From Allofrancisella inopinata (lineage in GTDB: Bacteria > Pseudomonadota > Gammaproteobacteria > Francisellales > Francisellaceae), in the NCBI RefSeq assembly GCF_012222965.1, contig NZ_CP038241.1:1-64000 (forward strand): a stretch of 64,000 nucleotides of DNA, in the 5' to 3' direction. Made by a program: the position numbers and the translations under genes. This document shows, one piece after another, positions 7,863 to 18,611 of the stretch. The notes beneath the pieces were generated by a model. It had not been told where the DNA came from. It did not search any database and was given only the letters and a program-made list of their open reading frames with translations. The first letter of the stretch is position 1. Every line of letters begins with the position of its first letter.

Positions 7863-10800
7863 TTAACTATTAATCCACTCTTTAACAGTTTTAACATCAA
7901 AATTATTATTAATCTTACGCATATCTTTGACAGCAGTTACAAAGGCTTCAAAAGCACCAACTGTTGTTACATAAGAAACTCTACTCATAATAGCAGCTCT
8001 TCTTAATGCTAAGCTTATTTTTAGCTCTTGTCTTATTGAGGTGTTAACCAATAAATCAACTTCGCCTGCTTCGATAGCTTTGACAGTACTATGTACTTGA
8101 TCATTGCCAATATTATCAGAAGCTTTATCAAAGAGCTTACATTGTAGACCACGCTCTCTTAAAAAGCTTTCGGTACCTTTAGTTGCAAAGATGTTAAAAC
8201 CAAGCTCTATCAGCTCTTTAACTGGTTTGATTAACTTTGGCTTATCAGCATCACTTACAGCTATTAAGATATTACCTTTTAGAGGTAGCTTATTAAAAGC
8301 CATTTCTTGAGCTTTGTAGAAAGCTACTCCAAAAGATCTATCCATACCCATAGCTTCACCGGTAGATTTCATCTCTGGACCTAAATAGCAATCGACATCA
8401 GCAAACCTGCCAAATGGGAAAACAGCTTCTTTGACAGAGAAATGGCGAGGGATTGGGTTATTTAAGATAAACTCCGAAAGTTTTTTACCAAGCATAAGCT
8501 TAGTTGCGATATTTGCAATACTATTACCAGTAGCTTTAGCGACAAATGGTACTGTTCTTGATGCACGAGGGTTTACCTCAATTACATACAATTGTCCATT
8601 TTGATAAGCAAACTGAACATTCATTAGACCGATTACATTTAGCTCTTTGGCTAGTTTAATAGTCGCTTGTTTGACCTCTTCGATTTGCTCATTAGATAGA
8701 GATCGAGTAGGGATAGAGCAAGCTGAATCACCAGAGTGAATACCAGCCTCTTCAATATGCTCCATGATACCAGCAACAAAGACACGTTCACCACCATCAG
8801 CAAGTGCATCTACATCTAGCTCTGTAGCATCTTCTAGGAACTTATCAATCAAAATAGGTCCTTCAAGGATACATTTACTATTAGCTTTGATATAAGCATC
8901 TAGCTCTTCTTGTGAATGGACAATTTCCATTGCTCTACCGCCTAAAACATTAGATGGTCTCACAACTACAGGGTAACCAACATTAACAATCTTTTTCTTT
9001 AGTTCATTAATAGTATATGCAATTGTATTTAGAGGTTGTTTTAAACCAACTTTATCAAGTAGCTCTTTGAATCTCTCTCTATCTTCTGCTAGATCAATCT
9101 TATCTGGATCTGTCCCAAGTATAGGGATATTATTCTCATGTAGTGCCGATACTAGTTTTAGTGGTGTTTGTCCACCAAACTGTACAATTACTCCAAGAAC
9201 TTCACCTTTACGCATTTCATTTTTGATAATATTTAGGACATTCTCGGCACATAAAGGCTCAAAATATAGCTTATCAGAAGTATCGTAATCTGTAGAAACT
9301 GTCTCTGGGTTACAGTTAATCATGATAGTTTCGATACCTTCTTCTTTAAGAGATTTTGCAGCGTGAACACAAGCGTAATCAAACTCTATACCTTGACCAA
9401 TACGATTAGGGCCACCACCTAAGATGATAACCTTTTTATTAGCAGATATATCTGACTCACAATCCCGTACGATTTCTTCATAACTATAGTGTTCATAAGT
9501 GGAGTACAAATATGACGATTGTGACTCAAATTCAGCAGCACATGTGTCTACTCTCTTAAATGTAGGATAGATTTCTTTACCAAACCTAAAGTTTCTAATA
9601 TACCTTTCTGTTCTACCAACAAGCTCAGCAATCTTAGCATCTGAAAAACCAAGATTTTTGTAAATAGAAAACTCTTCTTTACTATTTGGTAGCCCCGTCT
9701 TTTTAAGCTTTTCTTCTGCAGCAACAATATTTGCAATTTGTTCAATAAACCAAGGATCTATTTTACAAGCATCATGGATGTCTTTTTCACTTACACCGTA
9801 TCTAAGAGCTTGCGCTACTCTTAATATACGCATAGGAGATAGCTCTTTTAGACATTCTAAAATAACAGCTTTATTTTGGTAAAAAGATTTTTCTTTATTA
9901 TAACCAGGTATCTCAACTTGATCTAGACCTGTTAGACCAGTTTCAAGTGATACAAGAGCTTTTTGTAAGCTCTCAGAGAATGATCTGCCAATTGCCATAG
10001 CTTCACCAACAGACTTCATTTGTGATGATAACTTAGCTGAAGTTGTTGGGAATTTTTCAAATGTAAACCTAGGGATCTTAGTAACTATATAGTCAATAGT
10101 TGGCTCAAATGATGCTGGAGTAACTTTTGTAATATCATTATCAATTTCATCAAGAGTATAGCCAACAGCTAATCTTGCAGCAACTTTTGCGATTGGGTAA
10201 CCTGTAGCTTTTGAAGCTAGTGCCGAAGATCGTGATACACGTGGGTTCATCTCGATAACAACCAATTTACCATCTTTAGGATTCACAGCAAATTGCACAT
10301 TTGAACCACCAGTCTCTACACCAATCTCTCTAAGTACAGCAATAGAAGCATCTCGCATTATTTGATATTCTTTATCTGTTAAAGTTAGTGCTGGGGTTAC
10401 AGTGATACTATCGCCAGTGTGGATACCCATTGGATCGATATTCTCAATTGAGCAAACAATAATTGAGTTATCAGCCTTATCACGGATAACTTCCATTTCG
10501 TACTCTTTCCAACCTAGGATTGACTCATCAATTAAAACTTCATTAGTTGGTGAGAGGCTCAGACCATTTTTGACAATTTTTTCAAATTCTTCTTTGGTGT
10601 AAGCTATACCGCCACCACTACCACCTAAGGTAAAAGAAGGTCTAATAATAGCAGGAAGTCCTATATCCTCTAGAGCTTTATAAGCTTGTTCCATAGATTG
10701 CACTACCACGTTTCTAGGAACCTCTAAGCCAATTTTTGCCATGGCTTTGTTAAATCTTTCTCTATTTTCTGCTTTATCAATAGAGTCAGCTTTTGCACCA

Positions 10801-11147
10801 AGCATTTCGACATTGTATTTTTCTAAAACACCGGCTTTGTCTAACTCTAAAGCACAATTAAGTGCGGTTTGTCCACCAACTGTAGGTAGGATTGCATCAG
10901 GCTTTTCTCTAGCGATAATTTTACCAACGCTCTCAACTGTAATTGGTTCGATAAAAATTTTATCTGCTGTTGTTGGATCTGTCATGATCGTTGCAGGGTT
11001 TGAGTTTACTAGAAAGACTGTGTAGCCATCTTCTTTCAAAACCTTACATGCCTGAGTTCCTGAGTAGTCAAATTCACAAGCCTGACCGATAATGATTGGA
11101 CCGGCACCTAGTACTAAAATACTTTTTATATCTGTTCTTTTTGGCAT
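7863..11147 (-). CDS. carB: Carbamoyl phosphate synthase large subunit
   Basis: CarB makes carbamoyl phosphate from bicarbonate, ammonia and two ATP, taking ammonia from CarA through an internal tunnel. The 1094-aa protein is full length (the E. coli enzyme is about 1073 aa). It shows the duplicated ATP-grasp halves: each begins with a VLGxGPxxIGQxxEFDY segment (near residues 12 and 572). Each has an [10 protein letters not shown] or EVNPRASRT metal-binding segment. The C-terminal 150 aa form the MGS-like allosteric domain that usually binds UMP or ornithine. carA lies 4 bp upstream, so the two are surely translated from one mRNA. Confidence 0.98.
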   Translation of the reverse strand: MPKRTDIKSILVLGAGPIIIGQACEFDYSGTQACKVLKEDGYTVFLVNSNPATIMTDPTTADKIFIEPITVESVGKIIAREKPDAILPTVGGQTALNCALELDKAGVLEKYNVEMLGAKADSIDKAENRERFNKAMAKIGLEVPRNVVVQSMEQAYKALEDIGLPAIIRPSFTLGGSGGGIAYTKEEFEKIVKNGLSLSPTNEVLIDESILGWKEYEMEVIRDKADNSIIVCSIENIDPMGIHTGDSITVTPALTLTDKEYQIMRDASIAVLREIGVETGGSNVQFAVNPKDGKLVVIEMNPRVSRSSALASKATGYPIAKVAARLAVGYTLDEIDNDITKVTPASFEPTIDYIVTKIPRFTFEKFPTTSAKLSSQMKSVGEAMAIGRSFSESLQKALVSLETGLTGLDQVEIPGYNKEKSFYQNKAVILECLKELSPMRILRVAQALRYGVSEKDIHDACKIDPWFIEQIANIVAAEEKLKKTGLPNSKEEFSIYKNLGFSDAKIAELVGRTERYIRNFRFGKEIYPTFKRVDTCAAEFESQSSYLYSTYEHYSYEEIVRDCESDISANKKVIILGGGPNRIGQGIEFDYACVHAAKSLKEEGIETIMINCNPETVSTDYDTSDKLYFEPLCAENVLNIIKNEMRKGEVLGVIVQFGGQTPLKLVSALHENNIPILGTDPDKIDLAEDRERFKELLDKVGLKQPLNTIAYTINELKKKIVNVGYPVVVRPSNVLGGRAMEIVHSQEELDAYIKANSKCILEGPILIDKFLEDATELDVDALADGGERVFVAGIMEHIEEAGIHSGDSACSIPTRSLSNEQIEEVKQATIKLAKELNVIGLMNVQFAYQNGQLYVIEVNPRASRTVPFVAKATGNSIANIATKLMLGKKLSEFILNNPIPRHFSVKEAVFPFGRFADVDCYLGPEMKSTGEAMGMDRSFGVAFYKAQEMAFNKLPLKGNILIAVSDADKPKLIKPVKELIELGFNIFATKGTESFLRERGLQCKLFDKASDNIGNDQVHSTVKAIEAGEVDLLVNTSIRQELKISLALRRAAIMSRVSYVTTVGAFEAFVTAVKDMRKINNNFDVKTVKEWINS

Positions 11148-11151
11148 GTTT

Positions 11152-12318
11152 TTAATTCCCTTTCTTACTTTCTGCTATCATCTCGGCAAATTCATTAAAC
11201 AAATACTTACAGTCATGTGGACCTGGAGAACTCTCCGGATGGTATTGGACCGCAAAAGCTGGTCTATCTTTAAATCTTAAGCCCTCAACGGTACCATCAA
11301 AAAGTGAGCTCATATGAATTTGAATATTATCAGGAACGTTGTCATCACAAACCACAAAGCCATGGTTTTGGCTTGTGATAAGAACTTTTTTAGTATTAGC
11401 ATCGAGCACAGGCTGGTTTACACCACGATGACCTTTGTGCATTTTTTTAGTTTTTAGCCCAGCAGCTAGGGCTAATAATTGGTTACCTAAACAAATACCA
11501 AATATTGGCATTTTGACTTCTAGAAGTTTTTTGATAACAGGCATAGTATAGTCAGATGTTGCAAATGGATCTCCAGGACCATTTGATAAAAAAACTCCAT
11601 CAGGATTATGTTTCATAATATCTTCATAAGTACTATCAGCAGGTACCACTGTTACCTTAAATCCAGCATCTACTAGGTTTCTTAAGATATTGTATTTGAC
11701 ACCATAGTCGATAACTACAACACTATATTTATAGCTTTCTTGTTGTTTATATACTTGTTGTCCAAGTGAAAAAGTATGCTCATTCCAGTCATATTCTCTG
11801 TTTGTAGTGACACTTATAGCTAAGTCTCTGCCATTAAGGTTAGATTTGTTTTTGATTCTTGATCTGACATAGTTTGCATCCAAAAATTCACCTGGCTTAA
11901 CTGATAATATCGCCACCCTTACAGCACCTTCTTTGCGTACTTTACGCACGATTGCACGCGTATCTACACCACAGATACCGACGATATTTCTATTTTTTAG
12001 CCAGGTATCGATACTTTTTTTAGCTCTAAAATTTGATGGGTTTGTGAGATCTTCACGTACGATTAACCCTTTAGCAAATACCCCTAGTGACTCATTATCC
12101 TCGTTATTGATACCGACATTACCAATGTGAGGGAATGTAAAAGTGATAATCTGGCCGGCATAGGATGGATCTGTTAGAGTCTCTTGATAACCTGTCATTG
12201 ATGTATTGAAACATATTTCACCGTCTGTCCAACCTCGTACCCCTATTGATCTACCTAAATAGTATGTACCATCTGGGAAAACCAATAATGCGTTAGTCAT
12301 ATCATTAGCTAATATCAT
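11152..12318 (-). CDS. carA: Carbamoyl phosphate synthase small subunit (glutaminase)
   Basis: CarA hydrolyses glutamine and feeds ammonia to CarB. The 388-aa protein has the N-terminal small-subunit domain ([15 protein letters not shown]) and a C-terminal class I glutamine amidotransferase domain. The nucleophile motif is [11 protein letters not shown], and the catalytic His and Glu are in [10 protein letters not shown]. It is first in the carA-carB(-pyrB) run on the minus strand. I could not pick out a pyrimidine-sensing leader. Confidence 0.98.
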   Translation of the reverse strand: MILANDMTNALLVFPDGTYYLGRSIGVRGWTDGEICFNTSMTGYQETLTDPSYAGQIITFTFPHIGNVGINNEDNESLGVFAKGLIVREDLTNPSNFRAKKSIDTWLKNRNIVGICGVDTRAIVRKVRKEGAVRVAILSVKPGEFLDANYVRSRIKNKSNLNGRDLAISVTTNREYDWNEHTFSLGQQVYKQQESYKYSVVVIDYGVKYNILRNLVDAGFKVTVVPADSTYEDIMKHNPDGVFLSNGPGDPFATSDYTMPVIKKLLEVKMPIFGICLGNQLLALAAGLKTKKMHKGHRGVNQPVLDANTKKVLITSQNHGFVVCDDNVPDNIQIHMSSLFDGTVEGLRFKDRPAFAVQYHPESSPGPHDCKYLFNEFAEMIAESKKGN

Positions 12319-12779
12319 AAAATAACCTTATTGTGATGAGTGAGAATTAAAGAAAAAAGGTATTTGAAAAAGTTTTTTATCATTTACTTTTATAAAGTTA
12401 ATGGACAAATTGAAAGTATTCTAGAGATCCAAAACTTATCTGTAAAGAGTGTTTAGTCAAGTTTTCATTATTTGTGTTTTTGGGGTGGCTTTAAGTACAT
12501 TTTTGTAATAAAATTAAATTTTCACGAGCAGAGTATTTAATATAAACCACTCTGTAAACTTACATTTTCAAAGATTTTTAAGGCAATTGCTGGTCAACGA
12601 TAAAGCCAACTTGACGGTGCTCTGAAGCCATGCTAGGATTTTAAAATTAAGATTCTATAGAATCACAACGGGCAGGTTTTGAATTTGTAAATATGTTAGA
12701 AAAAATCAATATATTAATACTGAAAAAATGACTGCTTGGAATCAAATTCATACATAACTACACCTTGAGATAAATAACC
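12319..12779. other. Divergent intergenic region carA / GDSL lipase
   Basis: This 461-bp stretch must contain the promoters for carA (leftward) and the GDSL lipase (rightward). It contains a short palindrome GATTCTATAGAATC (12651-12664). I see no RNA gene, and no ORF with coding character in it. Confidence 0.5.
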
Positions 12780-14291
12780 ATGATAAAAAAAATTATTAAG
12801 ACTTTATTTGCTATGAGAAGCTTATATTCAGCTTTGTTTGGTTTTAGCTTTATACTTCCTACTATTTGTCTAGCAGATGCCCGCTCGGAACTAATTTTAG
12901 AAAACAATTGCTTTGCACCTGTAGAATTTAATGTTCACCCAGGAAATAGTTCTGGAGCAACGATAATAAACAAAAAACTAGAACCTTTTGAGTACATAAA
13001 TATAGGAGATTATACAAACAGTGAAATAATCAATTATGTATCAACTATAAATATAAATTTTCATTCATTAGATTCTACAAATGATAGTGGTTCTTTACAA
13101 TATATTCTAACTAATGGGTTTACTGCAAACTACGCAGATTTCAAAAACTTAACTGGAGATATTAATATAGAACATCAAAATAGTGATTATTCATATGAAT
13201 GGCATAGCTACACCACTACATTAAAGCGCAGGATTCCAATATTTACAGTTTCTGCCTGTAACACTCAACTACAAATAAGAAGCAGCAAATTAAAAGATGT
13301 TGAAAGGATATTGATTTTTGGTGATAGCTTAAGTGATTATGGGAACTTATATGGTTACACAAACGGTATAATCCCTAAATCAATCCCTTATAATAAAGGA
13401 ATGTTTTCTAACGGTGCAGTATGGAGTGATATTTTAAATAATTCATTAAAAGATAAAATCAAAATAAGTAATTATGCGGTTGGTGGTGCTACAGTTGTAT
13501 TTGAACCATCATGGACAGATATTGGATTGCCATATACATTAGGTACTGAGATTAGCGCATACTCAGTGGATAGAGGCGCTCATGATACTGACAAAACTTT
13601 CGCTATATTTTTTATTGGTGCTAATGATTATCTGACTATTAGTGCATCACAAGACCCTAGCACAATTCCAGATATAGCAAAACAAGTTACAGATAAAATA
13701 AAGGCTGCTGTACAATCAGTAAAAGCATCAAAAACTTTAATTATTGGTCTGCCTGATTTAAGTTTAACTCCTGAATCAATAGAAATAGGAAATCAAGCCT
13801 TATTAAAAGAAGTTTCTAAATTACATAATGAATATCTCAAGCAATTTGCTAATACTGATGATAATGTTGATTTTCTTTCTTTAGATGAAATGTTTAATAC
13901 TCTAATTAATGACACAGATAAATTTAATCAAACTTATAGTACCCACCTGTCTCCTGAAAAAATACATAAAAGCTGCTGGCTGGGATCTTATTTTGCATTA
14001 AATTCATTCACAGACCAAAAAGAATTTTATAAAAATTTATTAATTTCAAATCCAGAGATAGAGGAAAATGATAGTAGACAGTTACAATTAAATGATATAG
14101 ATTTAAATTTGAATGTCATGGATAAAATTCCTCTTAATCCTGATATAACCTCTGCTATCCTAGCGGCGGAGACAGGAACTTTATGTGCTAATCCTCAAGA
14201 ATTTGCTTTTTTTGATAAAGTTCACCCGACATACCAAGTTCATAAAGCATTATTTAAATATATTGCTAGCTACTTTGGCATTATCAGTTGA
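12780..14291 (+). CDS. Secreted GDSL/SGNH-family lipase or esterase
   Basis: This is a probable secreted ester hydrolase of the GDSL (SGNH) family. The 503-aa protein has an N-terminal hydrophobic signal sequence ending near ICLADA (about residue 33). A domain of about 140 aa, unlike anything I recognise, follows before the catalytic domain starts near residue 173. Block I is IFGDSLSDYGN with nucleophile S183. Block II is in YAVGGATV, block III is IGANDY, and block V near the end is DKVHPT with catalytic D479 and H482. Other members act on phospholipids, glycerophospholipid-cholesterol or acyl chains, and the substrate cannot be read here. It stands alone before the RNase gene. Confidence 0.9.
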   Translation: MIKKIIKTLFAMRSLYSALFGFSFILPTICLADARSELILENNCFAPVEFNVHPGNSSGATIINKKLEPFEYINIGDYTNSEIINYVSTININFHSLDSTNDSGSLQYILTNGFTANYADFKNLTGDINIEHQNSDYSYEWHSYTTTLKRRIPIFTVSACNTQLQIRSSKLKDVERILIFGDSLSDYGNLYGYTNGIIPKSIPYNKGMFSNGAVWSDILNNSLKDKIKISNYAVGGATVVFEPSWTDIGLPYTLGTEISAYSVDRGAHDTDKTFAIFFIGANDYLTISASQDPSTIPDIAKQVTDKIKAAVQSVKASKTLIIGLPDLSLTPESIEIGNQALLKEVSKLHNEYLKQFANTDDNVDFLSLDEMFNTLINDTDKFNQTYSTHLSPEKIHKSCWLGSYFALNSFTDQKEFYKNLLISNPEIEENDSRQLQLNDIDLNLNVMDKIPLNPDITSAILAAETGTLCANPQEFAFFDKVHPTYQVHKALFKYIASYFGIIS

Positions 14292-14394
14292 TTTTTTATT
14301 GCTCCAAATTAAAAGCTTAAAGTTTTGGTATATACTTGCAATTCTTGTTGCTTGTTTTATATTTAGGTAACTAATTATATTCTTGAATAGAAAA

Positions 14395-16251
14395 ATGCAA
14401 AAAAATAGCTTAGTTATCTTTAAGTCTAAACCAGCTAAGGTTGTAGATGTTTTAGACAAAAAAATAGAAATAGAAACCTTAGATGGCAAAAAAATAAAAT
14501 TACCACCTAAAAATGTCCAATTCCTAATAGATACACAAAACGATTTTGAGTTAGCAGAGTTAAAACAACTACAAATTGATGATCTTGAGTTAACTTGGGA
14601 GCTTTTGCAAGAGCAAACAGAAACCTCAATAGAGGAGTTAAGTGAACTGTTTTTTGAAAATACTGGAGTTAACCAGGTATATACAATTTGGCTTTTAGTG
14701 TCAGAAGGAGAGTTTTTTAGCTTTAATGAGGATTTTAGTATAAACATACATTCTCCTGCACAAAAAGAAGCAATAACTCGAGAAAAACAGGAAAGACAAA
14801 AAAAAGAACAAGAGCTTAATAATTTTATAGAGCGTCTAAATAATAAAACGTATTTGCAAGATGATGAAAAATCCCTAAAAGAGATTGAAGCTTTAGCGTT
14901 ATTAAAAAGCCCAAACTGTAGATTCTTTAAGCACCTTAACATGGAAGAATCAGAGAATAGCGCATATAAGTTACTTCTAGATATTGGCTATTGGGATGAA
15001 TACAATAACCCACATTTATATAGATATAAAGCAGAGCTAGAGGATAATCCTGCAGAGTTTGAATATAATTTTAGTTCTGATGTTAGTAGGTTGGATTTAA
15101 CCCATCTAAAAGCTTATGCTATCGATGATGAGGATAGCAACGACCCTGATGATGCTATAAGCTGGGATGCTAAAAATAGTAAAATATGGGTACATGTTGC
15201 TGATCCATCTTCAAGTATTGCTTTTGGTGAGCAAGTAGATTTAGAAGCTAGAGCTAGAGGTTCAAATTTGTATACTCCTGAGAAAATTATTTCAATGCTT
15301 CCAGCGAAAGCTACAGAAATTTTAGGATTAGGACTACAAGAAATATCTCCAGCCTTATCTATAGGTTTTAATGTTACTGATAATGGTGATATCGAGAATA
15401 TACAAATATGCTTTAGTAAAATTAAAGTAACTAGACTAAGTTATGAATTTGCAGAAGAAAATATAAGTAGTCTTGACCTTGGATATATTCCCAAATTTGC
15501 AAAAAGTTTTACAGAAAAACGCTTACAATCAGGAGGTGTTGAGTTAGATTTTCCAGAAGCTAAAATTAAACTAGAAGCTGATAAAAAAGTTAGCATATAT
15601 GATTTACACAAATTAGGCTCGCGGACTTTAGTAAGAGATACTATGCTTATGGCAGGTGTCGCGGTAGGTAAATTTTGTCTAGAACATAGCATAGCTGTTC
15701 CTTTTTCTACACAGCCACAGCATGGGCTGACTAAAGAAGAGTTAGAATCTCTGCTAACGCCAGCAGATATGTTTGCTGCGAGGAAAAAGTTACAAAGAGG
15801 GCAGTATACTACACAAGCTGATAAACATGCTGGTATGGGTTTAGAAAACTATGTACAAGTAACTAGTCCTTTAAGAAGATATCTTGATTTGTTAGTTCAC
15901 TATCAGATTAGACGTTTTTTAGGTCATCAAGAATTATTAAGTATTGATACTGTAAATGAAATTATAGCACAAGTAGATACTCCAATAAGAATAAACAGAC
16001 AAACTGAAAGAGATTCAAATCTACATTGGAAGCTAGTATATCTAATACAAAACCCTAATATGAAATTCAAAGCTACAGTTGTAGAGTTACTAGAGAGAAA
16101 CAGAGTATTAGTATCTATAGAGAAACTAGCTATGACAAAGAAAATATCTGTCAATAGTAAACTAGATCTAAATAGCACTTTAGTTTTAGAAAATAGCTCA
16201 GTAAACCTTGTAAATCAGGAAGCTTATTTTAAGGTTCTAGAAAATAGATAA
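14395..16251 (+). CDS. RNB-domain exoribonuclease (RNase II family)
   Basis: This is a 3'-5' hydrolytic exoribonuclease of the RNase II/RNase R family. The hallmark RNB active-site segment AYAIDDEDSNDPDDAISWD lies at about residues 242-260, with the metal-binding aspartates present. The conserved SPLRRYLDLLVHYQI segment lies further on, and a short S1-like C-terminus closes the protein. The N-terminal region is the shorter type with an SH3-like fold rather than the long RNase R form, so rnb-like is more apt than rnr. The open frame reaches a TTG at 14383, but the ATG at 14395 (MQKNSLVIF) is the more natural start, giving 618 aa. Confidence 0.9.
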   Translation: MQKNSLVIFKSKPAKVVDVLDKKIEIETLDGKKIKLPPKNVQFLIDTQNDFELAELKQLQIDDLELTWELLQEQTETSIEELSELFFENTGVNQVYTIWLLVSEGEFFSFNEDFSINIHSPAQKEAITREKQERQKKEQELNNFIERLNNKTYLQDDEKSLKEIEALALLKSPNCRFFKHLNMEESENSAYKLLLDIGYWDEYNNPHLYRYKAELEDNPAEFEYNFSSDVSRLDLTHLKAYAIDDEDSNDPDDAISWDAKNSKIWVHVADPSSSIAFGEQVDLEARARGSNLYTPEKIISMLPAKATEILGLGLQEISPALSIGFNVTDNGDIENIQICFSKIKVTRLSYEFAEENISSLDLGYIPKFAKSFTEKRLQSGGVELDFPEAKIKLEADKKVSIYDLHKLGSRTLVRDTMLMAGVAVGKFCLEHSIAVPFSTQPQHGLTKEELESLLTPADMFAARKKLQRGQYTTQADKHAGMGLENYVQVTSPLRRYLDLLVHYQIRRFLGHQELLSIDTVNEIIAQVDTPIRINRQTERDSNLHWKLVYLIQNPNMKFKATVVELLERNRVLVSIEKLAMTKKISVNSKLDLNSTLVLENSSVNLVNQEAYFKVLENR

Positions 16252-16644
16252 CCAGGTTTTAACAAAAAGTACACATTCTTATCCACAGGAAAGTATAGGT
16301 TAGTTATTCTTACTTCTCTTAGCAGATATTTTGCTTTAAAAACCTTATATACTAGTAATTTCAAGCTTTTAAGCAAAAGAAAAAAAATAAAAAGATAACT
16401 ATTTATTACAAAGAGTTACATAAATATAAACATAGTTATCCACATAAGGGTGAGAGCTTTTCTGCTTATCACGCACTAAATTAGAATCCTTGAAGTACAA
16501 CATTTTTAAAGGGGTAAATATTTTTTTGATAGTCCAATTTATAATTACGTCAATCAGTTTTGTGCATAAAAATTATTTATCAGAATAAATTTTATGTAAA
16601 TTAATGTATCATCTTACACAGTGTTCTGTAAAATTTATGAATTT
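16252..16644. other. AT-rich region with three perfect DnaA boxes (origin-like)
   Basis: The gap between the RNase gene and the esterase gene contains three perfect matches to the DnaA box TTATNCACA: 16279-16287 (plus, TTATCCACA), 16436-16444 (plus, TTATCCACA) and 16561-16569 (minus, TTATGCACA). Between and after them are strongly A/T runs (16371-16410 and 16570-16610) that could unwind. Isolated single matches also occur at 5855 and 26517, but I found no other cluster. It could be oriC itself, a DnaA-titration or reactivation site, or a DnaA-controlled promoter for the esterase-hemC operon. Confidence 0.55.
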
Positions 16645-17313
16645 ATGAATTACGAGCTAGTGGAAGCAAAAGTAAACCCAAAATATTGTGTAATTTGGCT
16701 ACATGGTTTAGGTGCTGATGGTCATGATTTTGTTGATATAGTTGACCATTTAGGTATCCCTCTAGATAATATTCGTTTTATATTTCCGCATGCTGATATA
16801 ATGCCAATTACTGTAAATATGGGTATGCAAATGTCAGCATGGTACGATATTAAATCTCTTGATACTAATAGTCTAAACAGAGTTGTAGATATTGAAGGTA
16901 TCAAAAACTCAATAGCTAAGTTAAATACTTTAATTGATAAACAGATTGCTCAAGGGATCACAGGAGAAAACATTATCTTGGCAGGCTTCTCACAGGGTGG
17001 GGTTATTGCTGTTTATACAATGCTTATCACTAAACATAAACTTGGTGGAGTAATGGCTTTGTCAACATATTTGCCAGCATGGGATGAGCTTAAAAAAGAT
17101 GTTACAGATATTAATAAAGATGCTCCAGTATTGGTGTGTCATGGTACACATGACCAAGTTTTGCCAGAAGTTTTAGGACAAGAGCTGTCTGCTAAACTAG
17201 TTGCACAAGGTTTTAAAATTAAGTATAAATCATATAATGGTATGCAGCATAGTGTGTGTATAGAAGAAATAAATGATATATCTAATTATATATCGCAAGT
17301 ATTTAACGTATGA
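16645..17313 (+). CDS. Carboxylesterase / lysophospholipase-type alpha/beta hydrolase
   Basis: This cytosolic serine hydrolase has the acyl-protein thioesterase/carboxylesterase fold and closely resembles the characterised F. tularensis carboxylesterase. From the ATG at 16645 (MNYELVE) it is 222 aa. It shows the oxyanion segment IWLHGLGADGHDF, nucleophile S116 in GFSQGG, D170 in HGTHDQVLP and H202 in GMQHSV, so the triad is complete. The frame stays open to a GTG at 16621, but the ATG matches the family N-terminus. Its stop codon overlaps the hemC start, so it is the first gene of an esterase-hemC-crcB-lipoprotein operon. Confidence 0.93.
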   Translation: MNYELVEAKVNPKYCVIWLHGLGADGHDFVDIVDHLGIPLDNIRFIFPHADIMPITVNMGMQMSAWYDIKSLDTNSLNRVVDIEGIKNSIAKLNTLIDKQIAQGITGENIILAGFSQGGVIAVYTMLITKHKLGGVMALSTYLPAWDELKKDVTDINKDAPVLVCHGTHDQVLPEVLGQELSAKLVAQGFKIKYKSYNGMQHSVCIEEINDISNYISQVFNV

Positions 17314-18218
17314 TGAGTAAAAAAATTATAATAGCAAGTAGAGAAAGTAAACTAGCTCTTTGGCAAACCAAGTTTGTTAAATCGGAGATACAAAACAAGC
17401 TAGGTATCTCATGTGAAATAGTCACAATGAAGACTCAAGGGGATATTATTCTAGATAAGCCTCTAAATAAAGTTGGCGGTAAAGCTTTATTTATGAAAGA
17501 ACTAGAAGTAGCCATGCAAAGTAATAAGGCTGATATTGCAGTACATTCGTTAAAAGATGTTCCTTATGATCTTCCATCAGGATTTTGTTTAGCAAGTTTT
17601 ATGCCTAGAGAGGACCCGCGGGATGCGTTTGTTTCAAATAAATATACATCGTTAGACGATTTGCCTAAAGGAGCTGTCGTTGGGACTTCTAGTCTACGTC
17701 GTAAAGCTCAACTGCTTAACTATAGAAATGATTTGGTTATCAAAGATTTAAGAGGTAACGTTCAAACTAGATTATCTAAATTAGATAATAATGATTATGA
17801 AGCTATTATATTAGCTAGTGCTGGGCTTATTAGATTAGGTTTGCAAGATCGTGTCGCTCAATACATACCTACAGAGATATCTCTACCTGCTGTTGGTCAA
17901 GGTGTAGTTACAATAGAAGCCCTAGAAAAAGATAAAAAGCTTTTGGCTGAGTTAAAAAAACTTAATGATGAAACTAGTTTTCTTGCTGCTAAAGCAGAAC
18001 GAGCTTTTAACCAAGAGTTAAAGGGAGGATGTCATGTTGCTATAGGTGCTTATGCAACTGTAGAGAATCAAAAAATAACACTGCAAGCAATGGTTGCTAG
18101 TAGTGATGGTAAAAAAATTATAAGAAGGTCAAAAAATGGAGTAGACCCTGAAAATTTAGGTAAATTATTAGCTCAAGAAATGATAGAATTAGGAGCGTAT
18201 GGAATATTGGAGAATTAA
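17310..18218 (+). CDS. hemC: Hydroxymethylbilane synthase (porphobilinogen deaminase)
   Basis: HemC polymerises four porphobilinogens into hydroxymethylbilane in haem synthesis. The 302-aa protein has the conserved IASRESKLALWQ start. It also has VHSLKDVP, the RGNVQTRLSKL segment, and the dipyrromethane cofactor Cys C241 in KGGCHVAIGAYA. Two consecutive ATGs (17310 and 17313) are possible starts, and the first overlaps the esterase stop by 4 bp, indicating translational coupling. The stop is directly followed by the crcB start. Confidence 0.98.
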   Translation: MMSKKIIIASRESKLALWQTKFVKSEIQNKLGISCEIVTMKTQGDIILDKPLNKVGGKALFMKELEVAMQSNKADIAVHSLKDVPYDLPSGFCLASFMPREDPRDAFVSNKYTSLDDLPKGAVVGTSSLRRKAQLLNYRNDLVIKDLRGNVQTRLSKLDNNDYEAIILASAGLIRLGLQDRVAQYIPTEISLPAVGQGVVTIEALEKDKKLLAELKKLNDETSFLAAKAERAFNQELKGGCHVAIGAYATVENQKITLQAMVASSDGKKIIRRSKNGVDPENLGKLLAQEMIELGAYGILEN

Positions 18219-18611
18219 ATGAGACTGATGATATTATTAGTAGGCATTGGTGGAGGTCTTGGCGCTATAGCTAGATTTTCAGTAATGCAAGTTAGCGCTA
18301 GTATGTCTAAACAAATTCCCGTAGGCATCTTTTTATGTAATGTTATAGGCTCTTTTTTAATTGGTTTAATTGCTGCTTTTTTAATAAAAACAAATTTATT
18401 TAATGAGAGTTTCTCGGCATATACTAGAGCCCTTCTGGTAACCGGCTTTTTGGGAGGGTTTACAACTTTTTCTAGTTTTAGTTTGGATATACTAAACTTG
18501 CTACAAAGAGGCGAAGCTTTTCTGGCATTTGGATACATTTTAGCAAGTGTGTTTTTTTCGTTACTTGCCGTGGTTGTAGCATTTTATTTAGTAGTAGGGA
18601 TATATAAATGA
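18219..18611 (+). CDS. crcB: Fluoride channel CrcB/FluC
   Basis: This is a small fluoride-efflux channel that works as a dimer in the inner membrane. The 130-aa protein has four predicted membrane helices and the family motifs GGGLGAIARF, NVIGSF and GFLGGFTTFSSFSLD. The start codon directly follows the hemC stop, and the stop overlaps the next lipoprotein gene by 4 bp, so it is embedded in the operon. I saw no fluoride riboswitch; the operon position leaves no room for one. Confidence 0.95.
   Translation: MRLMILLVGIGGGLGAIARFSVMQVSASMSKQIPVGIFLCNVIGSFLIGLIAAFLIKTNLFNESFSAYTRALLVTGFLGGFTTFSSFSLDILNLLQRGEAFLAFGYILASVFFSLLAVVVAFYLVVGIYK

Noticed and set aside
12600-12680. Possible regulatory RNA or transposon end in the carA upstream region
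   Set aside because: A short palindrome is present, but no fold or motif tied to pyrimidine regulation could be made out.
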